From positions 4,588,001 to 4,652,000 of the forward strand of contig NZ_CP162102.1 of assembly GCF_042466665.1 (NCBI RefSeq): a stretch of DNA of 64,000 bases. Reading direction: 5' to 3'. The translations under genes were made by a program, and so were the position numbers. Under the pieces are notes generated by a model. The model was not told the origin of the DNA. It did not search any database and was given only the letters and a program-made list of their open reading frames with translations. The stretch comes from Peterkaempfera podocarpi (GTDB lineage: Bacteria > Actinomycetota > Actinomycetes > Streptomycetales > Streptomycetaceae). Shown here piece after piece: positions 44,211 to 53,002 of the stretch. Numbering within the stretch: position 1 is the stretch's first letter; the number at the start of each line of letters is the position of its first letter.

Positions 44211-44930
44211 CTACCGCCCGATGTCGCGGGCGAGCTCCAGGGCGAGCACCCGGTCCAGATGGACGAAGGTCTCGAATCTGGCCCCGGCGGGCACCTCGTC
44301 GGCCCGGTCCAGCCGGTGCAGCAGGTCGAGTGCGGTTGCGGTGTCCAGGCCCTCGGCGAAGCCGGCGCGGGCGGCGCGTACGGTCTCGGCGTGCGCGGGC
44401 CGGGAGGGCTCCCCCGCCCAGTCGGCCACCCGGCGGCGCCAGTGGGTGAGGGTGCCGGCCGCCTCGGCCAGCCCCTCCGGGGTGAGCCGGACCGGCTCGG
44501 CCGGGGTGTGGCCCAGCAGGGCCAGCCGCAGTGCCAGCGGATCAGGGGGGAGGTCGAGAGTGCCGCCGGGGTCCACCGGGCCGACCTCCACCGGGGCGGG
44601 CCGGGGGGCGTCGCCGTCGGTGGCGTCGGCGGCGCCGGGTACGGACACCTCGACGTGGATCGGGCCGCCCAGGGCGGCGGGGACGTCCCGGGAGTGGGCC
44701 TGGGCCGCGGGCGGGTGGACATTGAGCCGCTCCGCGTCCCGCGTCAGCGCCTTGACCTCCCCCGGGGCCGGGTCGTCCGGCAGGCCCAGGCCGACCATGG
44801 CCTGCCGCCCGCCCAGCCCCGCGGTGCGCAGCAGCACATCGGCGACCAGCAGTACCCGCAGGTCGCTGAGGTGCGGGGGCCGGCCGGCCAGCGTCGTACG
44901 GGCGTGGACCCGCAGCAGGGCTCTGGCCAA
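44211..44930 (-). CDS. degenerate cysteinyl-tRNA-synthetase-like protein
   Basis: 239 residues from TTG 44930, set by GGAGGA six bases upstream; the TTG start is the least certain point. The N-terminal part (PHLSDLRVLLVADVLLRTAGLGGRQAMVGL) lines up by eye with the first strand and helix of CysRS, with PHLSD where the HIGH-type signature would be. The C-terminal part (GFAEGLDTATALDLLHRLDRADEVP) resembles its DALR/anticodon-side helix (ALADDLNTPxALxxLH). The KMSKS loop and zinc cysteines are absent, so it cannot charge tRNA in the normal way. Possibly a regulatory or small-molecule-binding relic. Confidence 0.55.
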   Translation of the reverse strand: MARALLRVHARTTLAGRPPHLSDLRVLLVADVLLRTAGLGGRQAMVGLGLPDDPAPGEVKALTRDAERLNVHPPAAQAHSRDVPAALGGPIHVEVSVPGAADATDGDAPRPAPVEVGPVDPGGTLDLPPDPLALRLALLGHTPAEPVRLTPEGLAEAAGTLTHWRRRVADWAGEPSRPAHAETVRAARAGFAEGLDTATALDLLHRLDRADEVPAGARFETFVHLDRVLALELARDIGR

Positions 44931-45092
44931 GACGTCCTCCGGATGATCGCATCGGGTCGCGGTACGGGCTGCTTCTGCCTCGTGCCCGCTCGGGGGGCCC
45001 GGCACGCGTTGCGGATGCAGGGCATTCGTCGGAGCGGGCGGGGTAGGAGGAGGTTCTGATTGTGGTCCCTGTCCCCGAGCATGGGGGAGATC

Positions 45093-46244
45093 ATGGACAT
45101 CGGAAAGCTCAAGCCCCTCCTCGACCACGAAGGACCGTGGGCGTCGGTCTATCTGGACACCTCGCGGGCCACCGCCGACGCCGTCAAGCTGCAGCAACTG
45201 CGCGAGAGGTCGGTCGCCGACCGCCTGGTCGAGCAGGGCGTCGACACAGCCACCCGGGCCGCGGTGCTCGACCGCCTGGCCCATGAGCCGGTCTCCCGGG
45301 CTCCGGCGGGCCGCGCGATCTTCGCCGCCGGCGGCGAGGTGGTGCTGGACCTCTCGCTGGATGTGTCACCGTCCGTGGTGGACGCCTCCTGGTCGGTGCT
45401 GCCGCATGTGGCGCCCCTGATGGAGCTGCTCGCCGACGACCCCCTCTGCCTGGTCGCCTATGTCGACCGGGCGGGAGCCGATCTGGAACTGCGCGCCCCG
45501 CACGGATGGGAGCCACGTGAACAGGTGGCCCGGACGGAGCGCCCCGAGAGTCAGGACCGCGGACACCGTACGGTGCCCGACGACCGCGGCGAGTGGCACT
45601 ACCGCAACTGGGTGGCCAATGAGCGCAGCCGCACGGCCGAGACGGTCGCCGCGGAGCTCACCCGGCAGTGGCCGTCCAGCGGGGCGCAGCTGCTGGTGCT
45701 GGTCGGCGAGCCACGTGAACGCCGGGCCGTCCACGCCAAGCTGCCCGAGCAGCTGCGGCAGGTGACGGTGGAGGCGGACGGCTCCGGCCGGTCCGGCGGT
45801 GCGTCGATGCACCTGCTGGACCAGCAGATCGCCCAGCTCTGCGAAGGGTATGTGCGGCAGCGGCTGGAGGACGCGCTGGCCCGGTTCCACGCCGGACGCG
45901 GTCGGCCGGGCGAGCACGGCCCGCTCGGAGCGGACAGCGTGCCGGGCGTGGCGGCGGAGGGGATGCCCGCCGTTGTGGACGCCGCCCGCAGCCGCCAGGT
46001 GGCATCGCTGCTGGTCGGCGAAGCCGGGGCCGACCCGGGCCGCTCGGTGTGGGTGGGCCCTGAACCAGAGCAGGTCGCGGTGCAGCGCGGCCAGGTGCGG
46101 GCGATGGGCGTGCCCGAACCGGTCGCGGCACGGGCGGACGACGCGCTGCTGCGGTGCGCGGTGGCGGCGGGCGCCGAGGTGCTGCGGGTGCCCGACGGGG
46201 TCGAGGGTCCCGCGGGCGGGTTGGGGGCGGTACTGCGCTGGTAG
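45093..46244 (+). CDS. Rv2629/Vms1-like (baeRF, eRF1-fold) protein
   Basis: 383 residues from ATG 45093 with a GGGGGAGA ribosome site. It begins MDIGKLKPLLDHEGPWASVYLDTSR, the usual opening of the actinobacterial Rv2629 group. The middle has PLCLVAYVDRAGADLELRA and EWHYRNWVANERSRTAETVAAEL, and the C-terminal part VWVGPEPEQVAVQRGQVRAMGVPEPVAARADDALLRCAVAAGAEV. These proteins share the eRF1/Vms1 fold and are thought to act on stalled peptidyl-tRNA; Rv2629 in Mycobacterium is dormancy-linked. It is divergent from the CysRS-like/hydrolase/ATP-grasp group, a translation-related neighbourhood by content. Confidence 0.85.
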   Translation: MDIGKLKPLLDHEGPWASVYLDTSRATADAVKLQQLRERSVADRLVEQGVDTATRAAVLDRLAHEPVSRAPAGRAIFAAGGEVVLDLSLDVSPSVVDASWSVLPHVAPLMELLADDPLCLVAYVDRAGADLELRAPHGWEPREQVARTERPESQDRGHRTVPDDRGEWHYRNWVANERSRTAETVAAELTRQWPSSGAQLLVLVGEPRERRAVHAKLPEQLRQVTVEADGSGRSGGASMHLLDQQIAQLCEGYVRQRLEDALARFHAGRGRPGEHGPLGADSVPGVAAEGMPAVVDAARSRQVASLLVGEAGADPGRSVWVGPEPEQVAVQRGQVRAMGVPEPVAARADDALLRCAVAAGAEVLRVPDGVEGPAGGLGAVLRW

Positions 46245-46267
46245 CCGGTGAGGTCGGCGACGGCCCC

Positions 46268-46313
46268 GCGGGAGCCGTGCAGCCCGGTGACTGCCGGGCT
46301 GCACGGCTCCCGC
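46268..46313. terminator. bidirectional terminator
   Basis: Perfect 20-bp stem (46268-46287 with 46294-46313) between the convergent Rv2629-like gene and the small membrane protein gene. Confidence 0.85.
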
Positions 46314-46327
46314 GCAGGTTGCCGGGC

Positions 46328-46654
46328 TCAGCCCCGGGCGCGCATACGGCGGGCTATGACGGCGAGGTCGACCAGGGCGACGAGGGTGAGGGCCGCGCAG
46401 ATGGCGGCGAAGAGGATGTAGGTGTCCCGGTTGGGTGCGGGACCCGTGCCGGCGTCCGCGGCGAGCAGGGCGAAGGCGATGGTCCCCGCCAGGAAGAGCG
46501 GCGCGAAGAGCAGCGACAGCGTCCGCCGCAGCCGGAGGTCGCTGAGCGCGGTGCGCGGCTCGGTGCCGGTACGCACCCGGCGCCGGCGGTGCGGCCGCTC
46601 CGGGGGGTGGTAGGGGCCGTACACCAGGGAAGCGCGGGTACGTCGGTCGGCCAT
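46328..46654 (-). CDS. small membrane protein, DUF6343-like
   Basis: 108 residues from ATG 46654. A basic N-terminus with RTGTEPRTALSDLRLRRTLSLLF resembles DUF6343 proteins. Two membrane helices follow (LLFAPLFLAGTIAFALLAAD and YILFAAICAALTLVALVDLAVIA), then a basic tail ARRMRARG. Function unknown. Single gene. Confidence 0.65.
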   Translation of the reverse strand: MADRRTRASLVYGPYHPPERPHRRRRVRTGTEPRTALSDLRLRRTLSLLFAPLFLAGTIAFALLAADAGTGPAPNRDTYILFAAICAALTLVALVDLAVIARRMRARG

Positions 46655-46897
46655 GTCCTCACCTCGTTCCGATCGGCCCTGTCACCTACCCGCGGCAGCA
46701 GGTGTCAACCGGGTGCCGCCGCCGGAGCCGGTGCCCGGGGCGGCGGCGGTGCGGCCGCCCCTGCACCGGGCGGATCGCACCGCGCCGGCCGCGCGGCCGG
46801 TAGGCCGCGGGAGCCGCGGTGAACCGTCCGGGTCCCGGCCGCGTAGCGGGTGCGGAGGTGGCCGCCGGGCCGGCCACCAGGGGCAGGGGAGTGATCG

Positions 46898-48500
46898 ATG
46901 CTGCGCCGCTCGGCGGCCGTGCTGGTGCTGATGTGCACGCTGCTGCTGGGCGGCGCGGGCCCGGCTGCCGCGCATGCCGCCCTGTCCGGGTCCGCCCCGG
47001 CGGCGGATGCCGTCCTGAAGAGCGCGCCCCGAGGTGGTGCTCACCTTCAGCGAGGGGGTGAGCGTCCCGCCCGAGGGGCTGCGGGTGCTGGGGCCCGACG
47101 GTCTGCGGGTGGACGACCGGCGGCCGGGCCACGCCGGGGGTGACGGGCGCAGCGCCAGGGTGGCCCTGGTGGGGCGGCTTCCGCAGGGCACCTATGTTGT
47201 CTCCTGGCGGGTGGTGTCCGCCGACAGCCACCCGGTGTCGGGCGGGTTCACCTTCTCCGTCGGCCATGAGACCGCCGCTCCCGCCGCGCCGGGGGACGGG
47301 GGCGGTGCCGTGGTCGGCGTGGTCTACGGCATCGGCCGCGGGCTGGCCTACGCCGGGTTCGTCGTCCTGGTCGGTGGTGCGCTGCTGGTGCGGGGCAGCG
47401 GCGCGGTGCGGCGGCTGGTCCTGGCCGGGTGGGCGGTGCTGCTGGTGGCGACGGCCGGGCTGCTGGTGCTGCGTACGCCCTATGAGTCGGGCGGCTTCGG
47501 CTGGGCGGCCGTGCGGGAGACCCTGGGCGGCAGGCCCGCGCTGGCGCTGCTGGCCAGACTGGTGCTGGTGGTGCCGCTCGGGCCGATGCTGCGCCGTGGT
47601 GTGCCAGTGGCCGTGGCGGCGGTGCCCGCGGTCGCCGCGGGGGCCACCTGGGCGGCGTCGGAGCATGCCTCCACGGGGATGCAGGTGGCGCTGGCCGTCC
47701 CGTTGGACCTGCTGCATCTGCTGGCGGCGTCGGTGTGGCTCGGCGGACTGGCGGCGCTGCTGGTGACGCTGGTCGCGGAGCCGCCGCGGGAGGCGGCGGT
47801 GTCGGCGGCCCGCTTCTCCCGGCGGGCGCGGGCGGCGGTGGCGGTGCTGGTGGTGACCGGGGTGTACCAGTCCTGGCGGCAGGTGGGGTCCTGGCATGCG
47901 CTGGGGGCCACCGGTTACGGACGGCTGCTGTCGGCCAAGCTGGTGGCGGTGGCCCTGCTGCTGGCCGCCGCCTGGTACTCGCGGCGCTGGACCGCGGGTC
48001 CGGCCGGTTCGGGAGCGGTGGCGCGGCTGCGCTGGTCGGTGGCGGCCGAGACGGCGGTGGGTGCGGTGGTCCTGGCGCTCACCGCACTGCTGACAGCCAC
48101 GCAGCCCGCTCGTACCGAGGTGGAGTTCACCGCTGCTGCGGCTGGGCCGAAGCCCACGGTCTATGCGCAGGTGCCCTTTGACACCGGGCTCTCCGGCGGG
48201 CGCGGCAGGGGGACGGTGCAGATCGTGCTGGATCCCGGCCGGGCCGGTGACAACTCCCTGCAGGCCGTGGTGCTGACCCGGGGCGGCGCCCTGGCGGTGG
48301 TGCCGGAGCTGCGGATCGGGATGGCCCTTCCGGATCGGGGGATCGGACCGCTCCAGGTGCCGCTGGAGCAGCGCGGTGCCGCCTGGGAGTCGGACGATGT
48401 GCGGGTTCCGCTGCCGGGCCGCTGGACGCTGACCGTTGTGGTGCGGACCTCGGACATCGACGAGGACACCGAGACCGTCCAGGTGGAGATCCCCGGCTGA
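46898..48500 (+). CDS. CopC-CopD fusion copper protein, apparent frameshift
   Basis: Start ATG 46898 behind GGGGAG. The signal peptide (LRRSAAVLVLMCTLLLGGAGPAAA) is followed by the CopC domain, whose first mature residue is the copper-ligand His of HAALSGSAPAADAVL. The frame fails after LKSAP; one frame over, EVVLTFSEGVSVPPEGLRVLGPDG continues the CopC beta-barrel with the second His at DSHPVSGGFTFSVG. The CopD part (eight hydrophobic helices, ~47310-48100) and a YtkA-like C-terminal domain follow. Removing one C from the C4 run at 47027-47030 restores SAPEVVLTFSE, the usual reading. It probably moves or buffers copper across the membrane. Confidence 0.85.
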
Positions 48501-48805
48501 GCCCCCGTGCCGGCCGGGCGCCGTCGGGCTACGGCGCCGGCGGGAGGGATCTGCGGGGCACGGGTGACGGCGCCGCCACTGCGGTACCGGGTGCGCCTCG
48601 CTCCCCGCCCCGGTGAGCCGCCACAGCTCCTCGGCCGGGCCCCGCGAACCGTTTCGCCGCCCTCTTCGGGCACCGGCCGTTGTCCGGGAGCGCCGCGCCG
48701 GGCCCTGCGTGCGCGGATTTCCGCCATGATCCCCGGGGGATTTCCGCTCCCGCCCCGGGGCGGGTGATGCTGGTGGGTGACGCCGAACGGAAGGGGAGCG
48801 CGGCG
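48501..48805. other. gene-free interval before alkyltransferase
   Basis: 305 bases without a supportable gene. The GGGGAG ribosome site near 48794-48799 belongs to the next gene. No hairpin or repeat stands out. Confidence 0.45.
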
Positions 48806-49366
48806 ATGGCCGTCAGCTGGGCGAGCGTGGAGGCACCGGAGCCGGTGGGCGGTGTGAGCGTGGCCGTCACCACGGCGGGCGCTGCGGCGGTGGCGTTCTC
48901 GGTACAGCCGCCGGCCGAGGTACCGGCCCTGCTGGCGTCCGCGCCGGGGGCCGACGCGGAGCGGACGGCGCTGGTGGCGCGGCAGGTCGCCGAATATCTG
49001 GCAGGACGGCGGCGGGTCTTCGACTTCCCGGTGGACTGGTCGCTCACCTCGGGCGCCCAGCGAACGGTGCTCCAGGCGCTGCACCGTGCGGTCGGCTACG
49101 GCCGTACGGTCACCTATGGCGAGCTGGCCGCGGGCAGTGGGGTGTACGACGGGGTGGCGCCGGGTGAGCGCTGGGCGGGGGCGCGCAGTGTCGGCCAGAT
49201 CATGGGGTCCAACCCGCTGGCGCTGATCGTGCCCTGCCACCGGGTGGTGGCCTCCGACGGCCTGGGCGGCTTCGGCGGAGGGTACGGCGGGGTGGAGGTC
49301 AAGCGGTGGCTGCTGACCCTGGAGGGCGTGCTGCCGCCCACCCTCGACTGGAACGGCCCGGCCTGA
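48806..49366 (+). CDS. ogt: methylated-DNA-protein cysteine methyltransferase
   Basis: 186 residues from ATG 48806. The C-terminal domain has the suicide cysteine in IVPCHRVV (Cys144) followed by GLGGFGGGYGGVEVKRWLL. The helix-turn-helix GRTVTYGELAAGSGV and the arginine finger region RSVGQIMGSNP precede it. An insertion (VYDGVAPGERWAGA) lengthens the usual GELA-A segment. It repairs O6-alkylguanine by self-alkylation. Neighbouring genes give no sign of an Ada regulon. Confidence 0.93.
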   Translation: MAVSWASVEAPEPVGGVSVAVTTAGAAAVAFSVQPPAEVPALLASAPGADAERTALVARQVAEYLAGRRRVFDFPVDWSLTSGAQRTVLQALHRAVGYGRTVTYGELAAGSGVYDGVAPGERWAGARSVGQIMGSNPLALIVPCHRVVASDGLGGFGGGYGGVEVKRWLLTLEGVLPPTLDWNGPA

Positions 49367-49404
49367 TCCGCCGGACGGGAACGGCCCGACGGATCCGCCG
49401 GAAA

Positions 49405-49471
49405 GGGCGCGGGGAGCGGCAGCACCGGCCCCGGCAGTGCTGCCGGGTCCCCGCTGCGGCTCCCCGCGCCC
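49405..49471. terminator. terminator between convergent ogt and tatA
   Basis: 13-bp outer stem (49405-49417 with 49459-49471) enclosing smaller GC hairpins, in the gap between convergent genes. Confidence 0.6.
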
Positions 49472-49477
49472 CTGAGG

Positions 49478-49720
49478 TCAGGACGCCTTGTGCTCCTGAA
49501 GCGGCTGCTGCTGAAGCGGCTGCTGCACGGGCTCCTCGGCTGCGGTGACCCGCTCGACGGTCGGGGTGTCGTCGCGCATGGCCTTGGTCTCGGCCTTGAG
49601 GATGCGCATCGATTTGCCCAGCCCGCGTGCCATCTCCGGAAGCTTCTTGGAGCCAAACAGCAGGACGACCACCACCAGCACCAGAATCAGGTGCCACGGT
49701 TCCAGTCCGTTCCTCAACAC
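49478..49720 (-). CDS. tatA: TatA, Sec-independent translocase subunit
   Basis: 80 residues from ATG 49720. The single N-terminal helix WHLILVLVVVVLLFGSKKLPEMARGLGKSMR is the TatA/E signature with FGSKKLPE hinge and amphipathic helix. The C-terminal tail is Gln-rich (VQQPLQQQPLQEHKAS). Actinobacterial tatA is usually next to tatC; here no tatC is nearby, so this is probably an additional TatA. Confidence 0.92.
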   Translation of the reverse strand: MLRNGLEPWHLILVLVVVVLLFGSKKLPEMARGLGKSMRILKAETKAMRDDTPTVERVTAAEEPVQQPLQQQPLQEHKAS

Positions 49721-50212
49721 GGTCGCCTCACCCCTCTCTTCGTCTCGTGGGCCGGGCCGGTGCCCAGGCCTCCATGTGCAGTATCACCCGGACAGCCCTC
49801 CCCGTACTCGATCAGTCCGGGTCGGAAGATCGTACGGCCGCCATCCGGTGGCGTTATGTACCGCATTGCCAAGGGATGCACGGCCACCGCCGCCGTGAGA
49901 TCCCGCCGGCACCCGTCTCGGTATGTGGGCCCGGCGGACCTCGTCGAACCTCGGTGGTCTCCCCGATGCCGCCGGTCAGGGGTATCGGGCGCGATCGTCG
50001 CCGAGCGCCGTTCCCTCGCTGCGGACCGGTGCGCCCTGCCCCGTGCGGTGCGCAGCCGATGCCTTGGGCGGCCCGTCTCCCGGCTCTGCCGGGGAGCGCG
50101 AAAATCCGTGCTGTCGGTGGCCGTGAGTGCGCCCGGACGCCCCCGGGCGCCGAATAGAGTGGCCGCTGATCCATCGTCAGGATCATCCAGCCGCAGGGAA
50201 CGGGAGTCCGCA
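49721..50212. other. divergent tatA/methyltransferase intergenic region
   Basis: 492 bases without a supportable gene. It should hold the tatA promoter and that of the methyltransferase, whose GGGAG ribosome site is at 50202-50206. No repeat or operator is evident. Confidence 0.45.
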
Positions 50213-51043
50213 GTGCCGGACCGGGACACCAGGCCGCTCGCCGACCAGCCGGTGGTGGGGGCGCCACCGCCCAACATCGCCCGTATCTACGACTACCTCC
50301 TCGGCGGCAAGGACCACTTCTCCGCCGACCGCGAGATCGGCGCCCTGATCGAGAAGTCCACCCCCGAGGTGCATCTCGGGGTGCGGGAGCAGCGGGCCGT
50401 GCTGCGCAGGGCCGTCCGCCACCTGGTCGCCGAGGCGGGACTGACCCAGCTGATCGACATCGGCTCCGGCCTGCCCACCGCCAGCAATGTGCACGAGGTG
50501 GCGCACCGGATCGACCCCTCGGTGCGTGTGGTCTACGTCGACAACGACCCCGTGGTGCTCGCCCACGCCCGCGCCCTGCTGGCCGACAACGAGCAGACTC
50601 TCGTCGTCGAGGGCGACCTGCGGCAGCCGCGCACCATCCTGGACAACGCCGAGCTGCGCGACCACCTCGACCTGGACCGGCCGGTCGGCCTGCTGCTCTG
50701 CGGCATCCTGCACTACATCCTCGACGAGGAGGACCCGGAGGGGGTCACCCGGCAGCTGTATGCGGCGCTGGCCCCGGGCAGCCATGTCTTCGTCCACCAC
50801 CTGGTGGCGGGCGCGGACGACGACGATCCCGACGCCCGGGCGATCGAGCGGACGCTGCGGCAGAGTGTCGGCCGCGGCCAGTTCCGCACCGTGGAGCAGG
50901 TCGCGGCGCTGCTGCACGACCTGGAGCCGGTCGACCCCGGAGTCACCCTGGTCACCCGCTGGCGCCCGGACCCCGACACCCCGTCGGTGGAGGACAACCC
51001 CGTGCTCCGGCTGGCCGCCGTCGCCCTCGCCCGCAAGCCCTGA
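50213..51043 (+). CDS. SAM-dependent methyltransferase (PF04672/DUF574 type)
   Basis: 276 residues from GTG 50213. It starts with PPNIARIYDYLLGGKDHFSADREIG, the diagnostic N-terminus of the actinobacterial S-adenosyl methyltransferase family expanded in streptomycetes. Motif I is LIDIGSGLPTASNVHEVA; later VVYVDNDPVVLAHARALL, GLLLCGILHYILDEEDP and HVFVHHL. Members of this family are numerous and their substrates mostly unknown; a few are linked to developmental loci. Confidence 0.93.
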   Translation: MPDRDTRPLADQPVVGAPPPNIARIYDYLLGGKDHFSADREIGALIEKSTPEVHLGVREQRAVLRRAVRHLVAEAGLTQLIDIGSGLPTASNVHEVAHRIDPSVRVVYVDNDPVVLAHARALLADNEQTLVVEGDLRQPRTILDNAELRDHLDLDRPVGLLLCGILHYILDEEDPEGVTRQLYAALAPGSHVFVHHLVAGADDDDPDARAIERTLRQSVGRGQFRTVEQVAALLHDLEPVDPGVTLVTRWRPDPDTPSVEDNPVLRLAAVALARKP

Positions 51044-51080
51044 GCCCCGGACGGCGCACCGCTGGGGCCCGGCCGGGGCG

Positions 51081-51533
51081 TCAGCGGCGGTCAACCGCGA
51101 TCATGGTGGCCTGCATCAGGGCGACCGGCTTGCGTGCGTCGCCGTCCACCGACTCCACCTCGGCCGACACCACCGTGATGGTGCGGCCGGCACGGACCAC
51201 GGTCGCGGTCGCCCGCAGCCGCTCGCCGACACCGGGGCTCAGCAGGTTCATCTTGAACTCCACGCTGAGCACGTTCTTGTCGGCCGGCATCAGCGACTGC
51301 GCGGCCGCGCCGGCGGCGGTGTCGGCCAGGGTGGTGATCGCCCCGGCGTGCACAAAGCCGTCCTGCTGGGTGACCGCCGCCCGCACCGGCAGGTCGAGCA
51401 CCACCCGGCCGCGGCTGATCTCGACCACCTCCACCCCCAGGGTGGTCAGCAGCGCCTGCCGGTCCAGGGTGTCCCGCACCCGGGCGACAGCGGCGGTCTC
51501 ATCGGTGGCGGAGTCATGGGTGGTGCTGGTCAC
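51081..51533 (-). CDS. PaaI-type hotdog thioesterase
   Basis: 150 residues from GTG 51533 (VTSTTHDSATDET...). It has the hotdog-fold motif DGFVHAGAITTLADTAAGAAAQSL with HAG near the active site, and FKMNLLSPGVGERLRATATVVRAGRTI. It hydrolyses acyl-CoA thioesters, often aromatic ones. It is divergent from the LysR gene, with ~190 bases between starts, suggesting control by that regulator. Confidence 0.9.
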   Translation of the reverse strand: MTSTTHDSATDETAAVARVRDTLDRQALLTTLGVEVVEISRGRVVLDLPVRAAVTQQDGFVHAGAITTLADTAAGAAAQSLMPADKNVLSVEFKMNLLSPGVGERLRATATVVRAGRTITVVSAEVESVDGDARKPVALMQATMIAVDRR

Positions 51534-51723
51534 ATCGGGCTCCAGTCGGCGCGGTGCACGGGCCCGGCCACGATGCGCGGCGGAGCGTCCCCGAGTCAAG
51601 ATCGACCCGGTCGCTCCCCGGCCACCTGGCCCTTCGGCCAGTAGATCTGCTGCGGGCGGCGCAGTTGGATGGGGTGTCCGGCAGAAACCCCGCCTCCGCC
51701 CGGGAGGCCGCACTGGAGGCTGT

Positions 51724-52629
51724 ATGGAGTTGCGGCAGTTGCAGTACTTCACCGCGGTGGCCGAGGAGCTGCACTTCGGCCGGGCCGCCCAGCGGCTGCA
51801 CATCGTGCAGTCGGCCGTCAGCCAGCAGGTGCAGCGGCTGGAGCGGGAGCTGGGAGTACTGCTGTTCCAGCGGACCAGCCGCACGGTGGTGCTCACCCCC
51901 GAGGGCCGGCAACTGCTGCCCCGGGCGCTGGCCGTGCTGGCCGCCACCGATGCCTTCACCGCCGAGGCCAGGCAGCTGGCCGAGTACGGGGCCGCCCGCC
52001 CGCTGCGGCTGGGGACCGGCTCCAGCCTGGGCAGCAGACTCGATGTCTTCCTGGACGCGGTGGCCGAGCAGGACACCCGGCTGCGGGTGCAGTTCGAGAA
52101 GTCCGGACGGGAGGAGCGGCTGCGCCGGGTCCGCGACGGCAGGCTGGACGCGGCGTTCGTCCGCGGTGCGGCACCGCAGGCCGGGCTGCGGCGGCTGCCG
52201 CTGTGGGAGGACCGGCTGCTGGTGGTCCTGCCGGCCGTGCATCCGCTGGCCGCGCTGGACCCGCTGCCGCTGCACCGGCTGCGCGGGCTGCCGCTGCGGC
52301 TCGCCCCGTCGGCCCGCGAGTCGGGTCTGAGCGAGGCCGTGGGCGCGGCCTGCCGGGCCGCCGGCTTCGAACCGGAGTCAGGACGGCCCAACACCTCGCT
52401 GGCCGAGACGCTGGCCGAACTGGCCGCCGGCGAGGAGGCCTGGACGGTGCTCTTCGCCGCCAGCAGCGACCTCGCCATCACCCGGCGGGTCGCCTGCCGG
52501 GAGCCGGCAGGTCCGCCGATGCTGCTGCCCACCGGGCTCGCCGTCAGGGACGACCTGGAGCCCGGGCGGCTGCGGCTGCTGGAGGCCGCCTGCGCCGCTG
52601 CGGCCTCCGCGATCGATCACGACCGGTGA
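51724..52629 (+). CDS. LysR family transcriptional regulator
   Basis: 301 residues from ATG 51724. N-terminal HTH: MELRQLQYFTAVAEELHFGRAAQRLHIVQSAVSQQVQRLERELGVLLFQRTSR, fully canonical. The C-terminal ligand-binding domain runs from ~90 (PLRLGTGSSLGSRLDVFLDAV) to the end. It probably controls the divergent thioesterase gene and perhaps the tautomerase gene 115 bases downstream. Effector unknown. Confidence 0.93.
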   Translation: MELRQLQYFTAVAEELHFGRAAQRLHIVQSAVSQQVQRLERELGVLLFQRTSRTVVLTPEGRQLLPRALAVLAATDAFTAEARQLAEYGAARPLRLGTGSSLGSRLDVFLDAVAEQDTRLRVQFEKSGREERLRRVRDGRLDAAFVRGAAPQAGLRRLPLWEDRLLVVLPAVHPLAALDPLPLHRLRGLPLRLAPSARESGLSEAVGAACRAAGFEPESGRPNTSLAETLAELAAGEEAWTVLFAASSDLAITRRVACREPAGPPMLLPTGLAVRDDLEPGRLRLLEAACAAAASAIDHDR

Positions 52630-52743
52630 TCGGTGCCTTCTCCGGATGCTGCTTGTTGCGCGGTGCGCCGCGGTGATGGAGTGGATGTCGAACGGGGTGG
52701 CTCCGCACCACCCCGGACCCCAGCATCCGACAAGGAGTCAGCC

Positions 52744-52935
52744 ATGCCCCTGATCGAGGTCAAGCAGATCGCCGGCCGCACCGTCGAGCAGAAGCGCGAG
52801 ATCGCCCGCGAGCTCACCGAGGCCTTCGTCCGGGCCACCGGGGCCAAGGCGGAGAGCATCTGGGTCACCATCGAGGACCTCCCCAAGGAGAACTGGGCCA
52901 CCGGCGGCACCCTGATCGCCGACCGCCCCGCCTGA
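52744..52935 (+). CDS. 4-oxalocrotonate tautomerase family protein
   Basis: 63 residues from ATG 52744. After removal of Met the N-terminal Pro is the catalytic base (PLIEVKQIAGRTVEQKREIARELTEAFVRATG), and VWVTIEDL-like WVTIEDLPKENWATGG closes the domain. The usual length for this family of enol-keto tautomerases, here possibly for aromatic degradation alongside the thioesterase. Start supported by AAGGAG about 8 bases upstream. Confidence 0.92.
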   Translation: MPLIEVKQIAGRTVEQKREIARELTEAFVRATGAKAESIWVTIEDLPKENWATGGTLIADRPA

Positions 52936-53002
52936 CCCCCGCCGCTGCGGGCCCGGGCGGCACCGTGCGCGGTACTCACCGGGCCCCAGCGGGCGGCCGG
53001 GG

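Noticed and set aside
46898..47143. Separate 80-residue secreted protein
   Set aside because: It is the first part of the CopC domain ending at the suspected frameshift; the rest of its sequence is out-of-frame filler.
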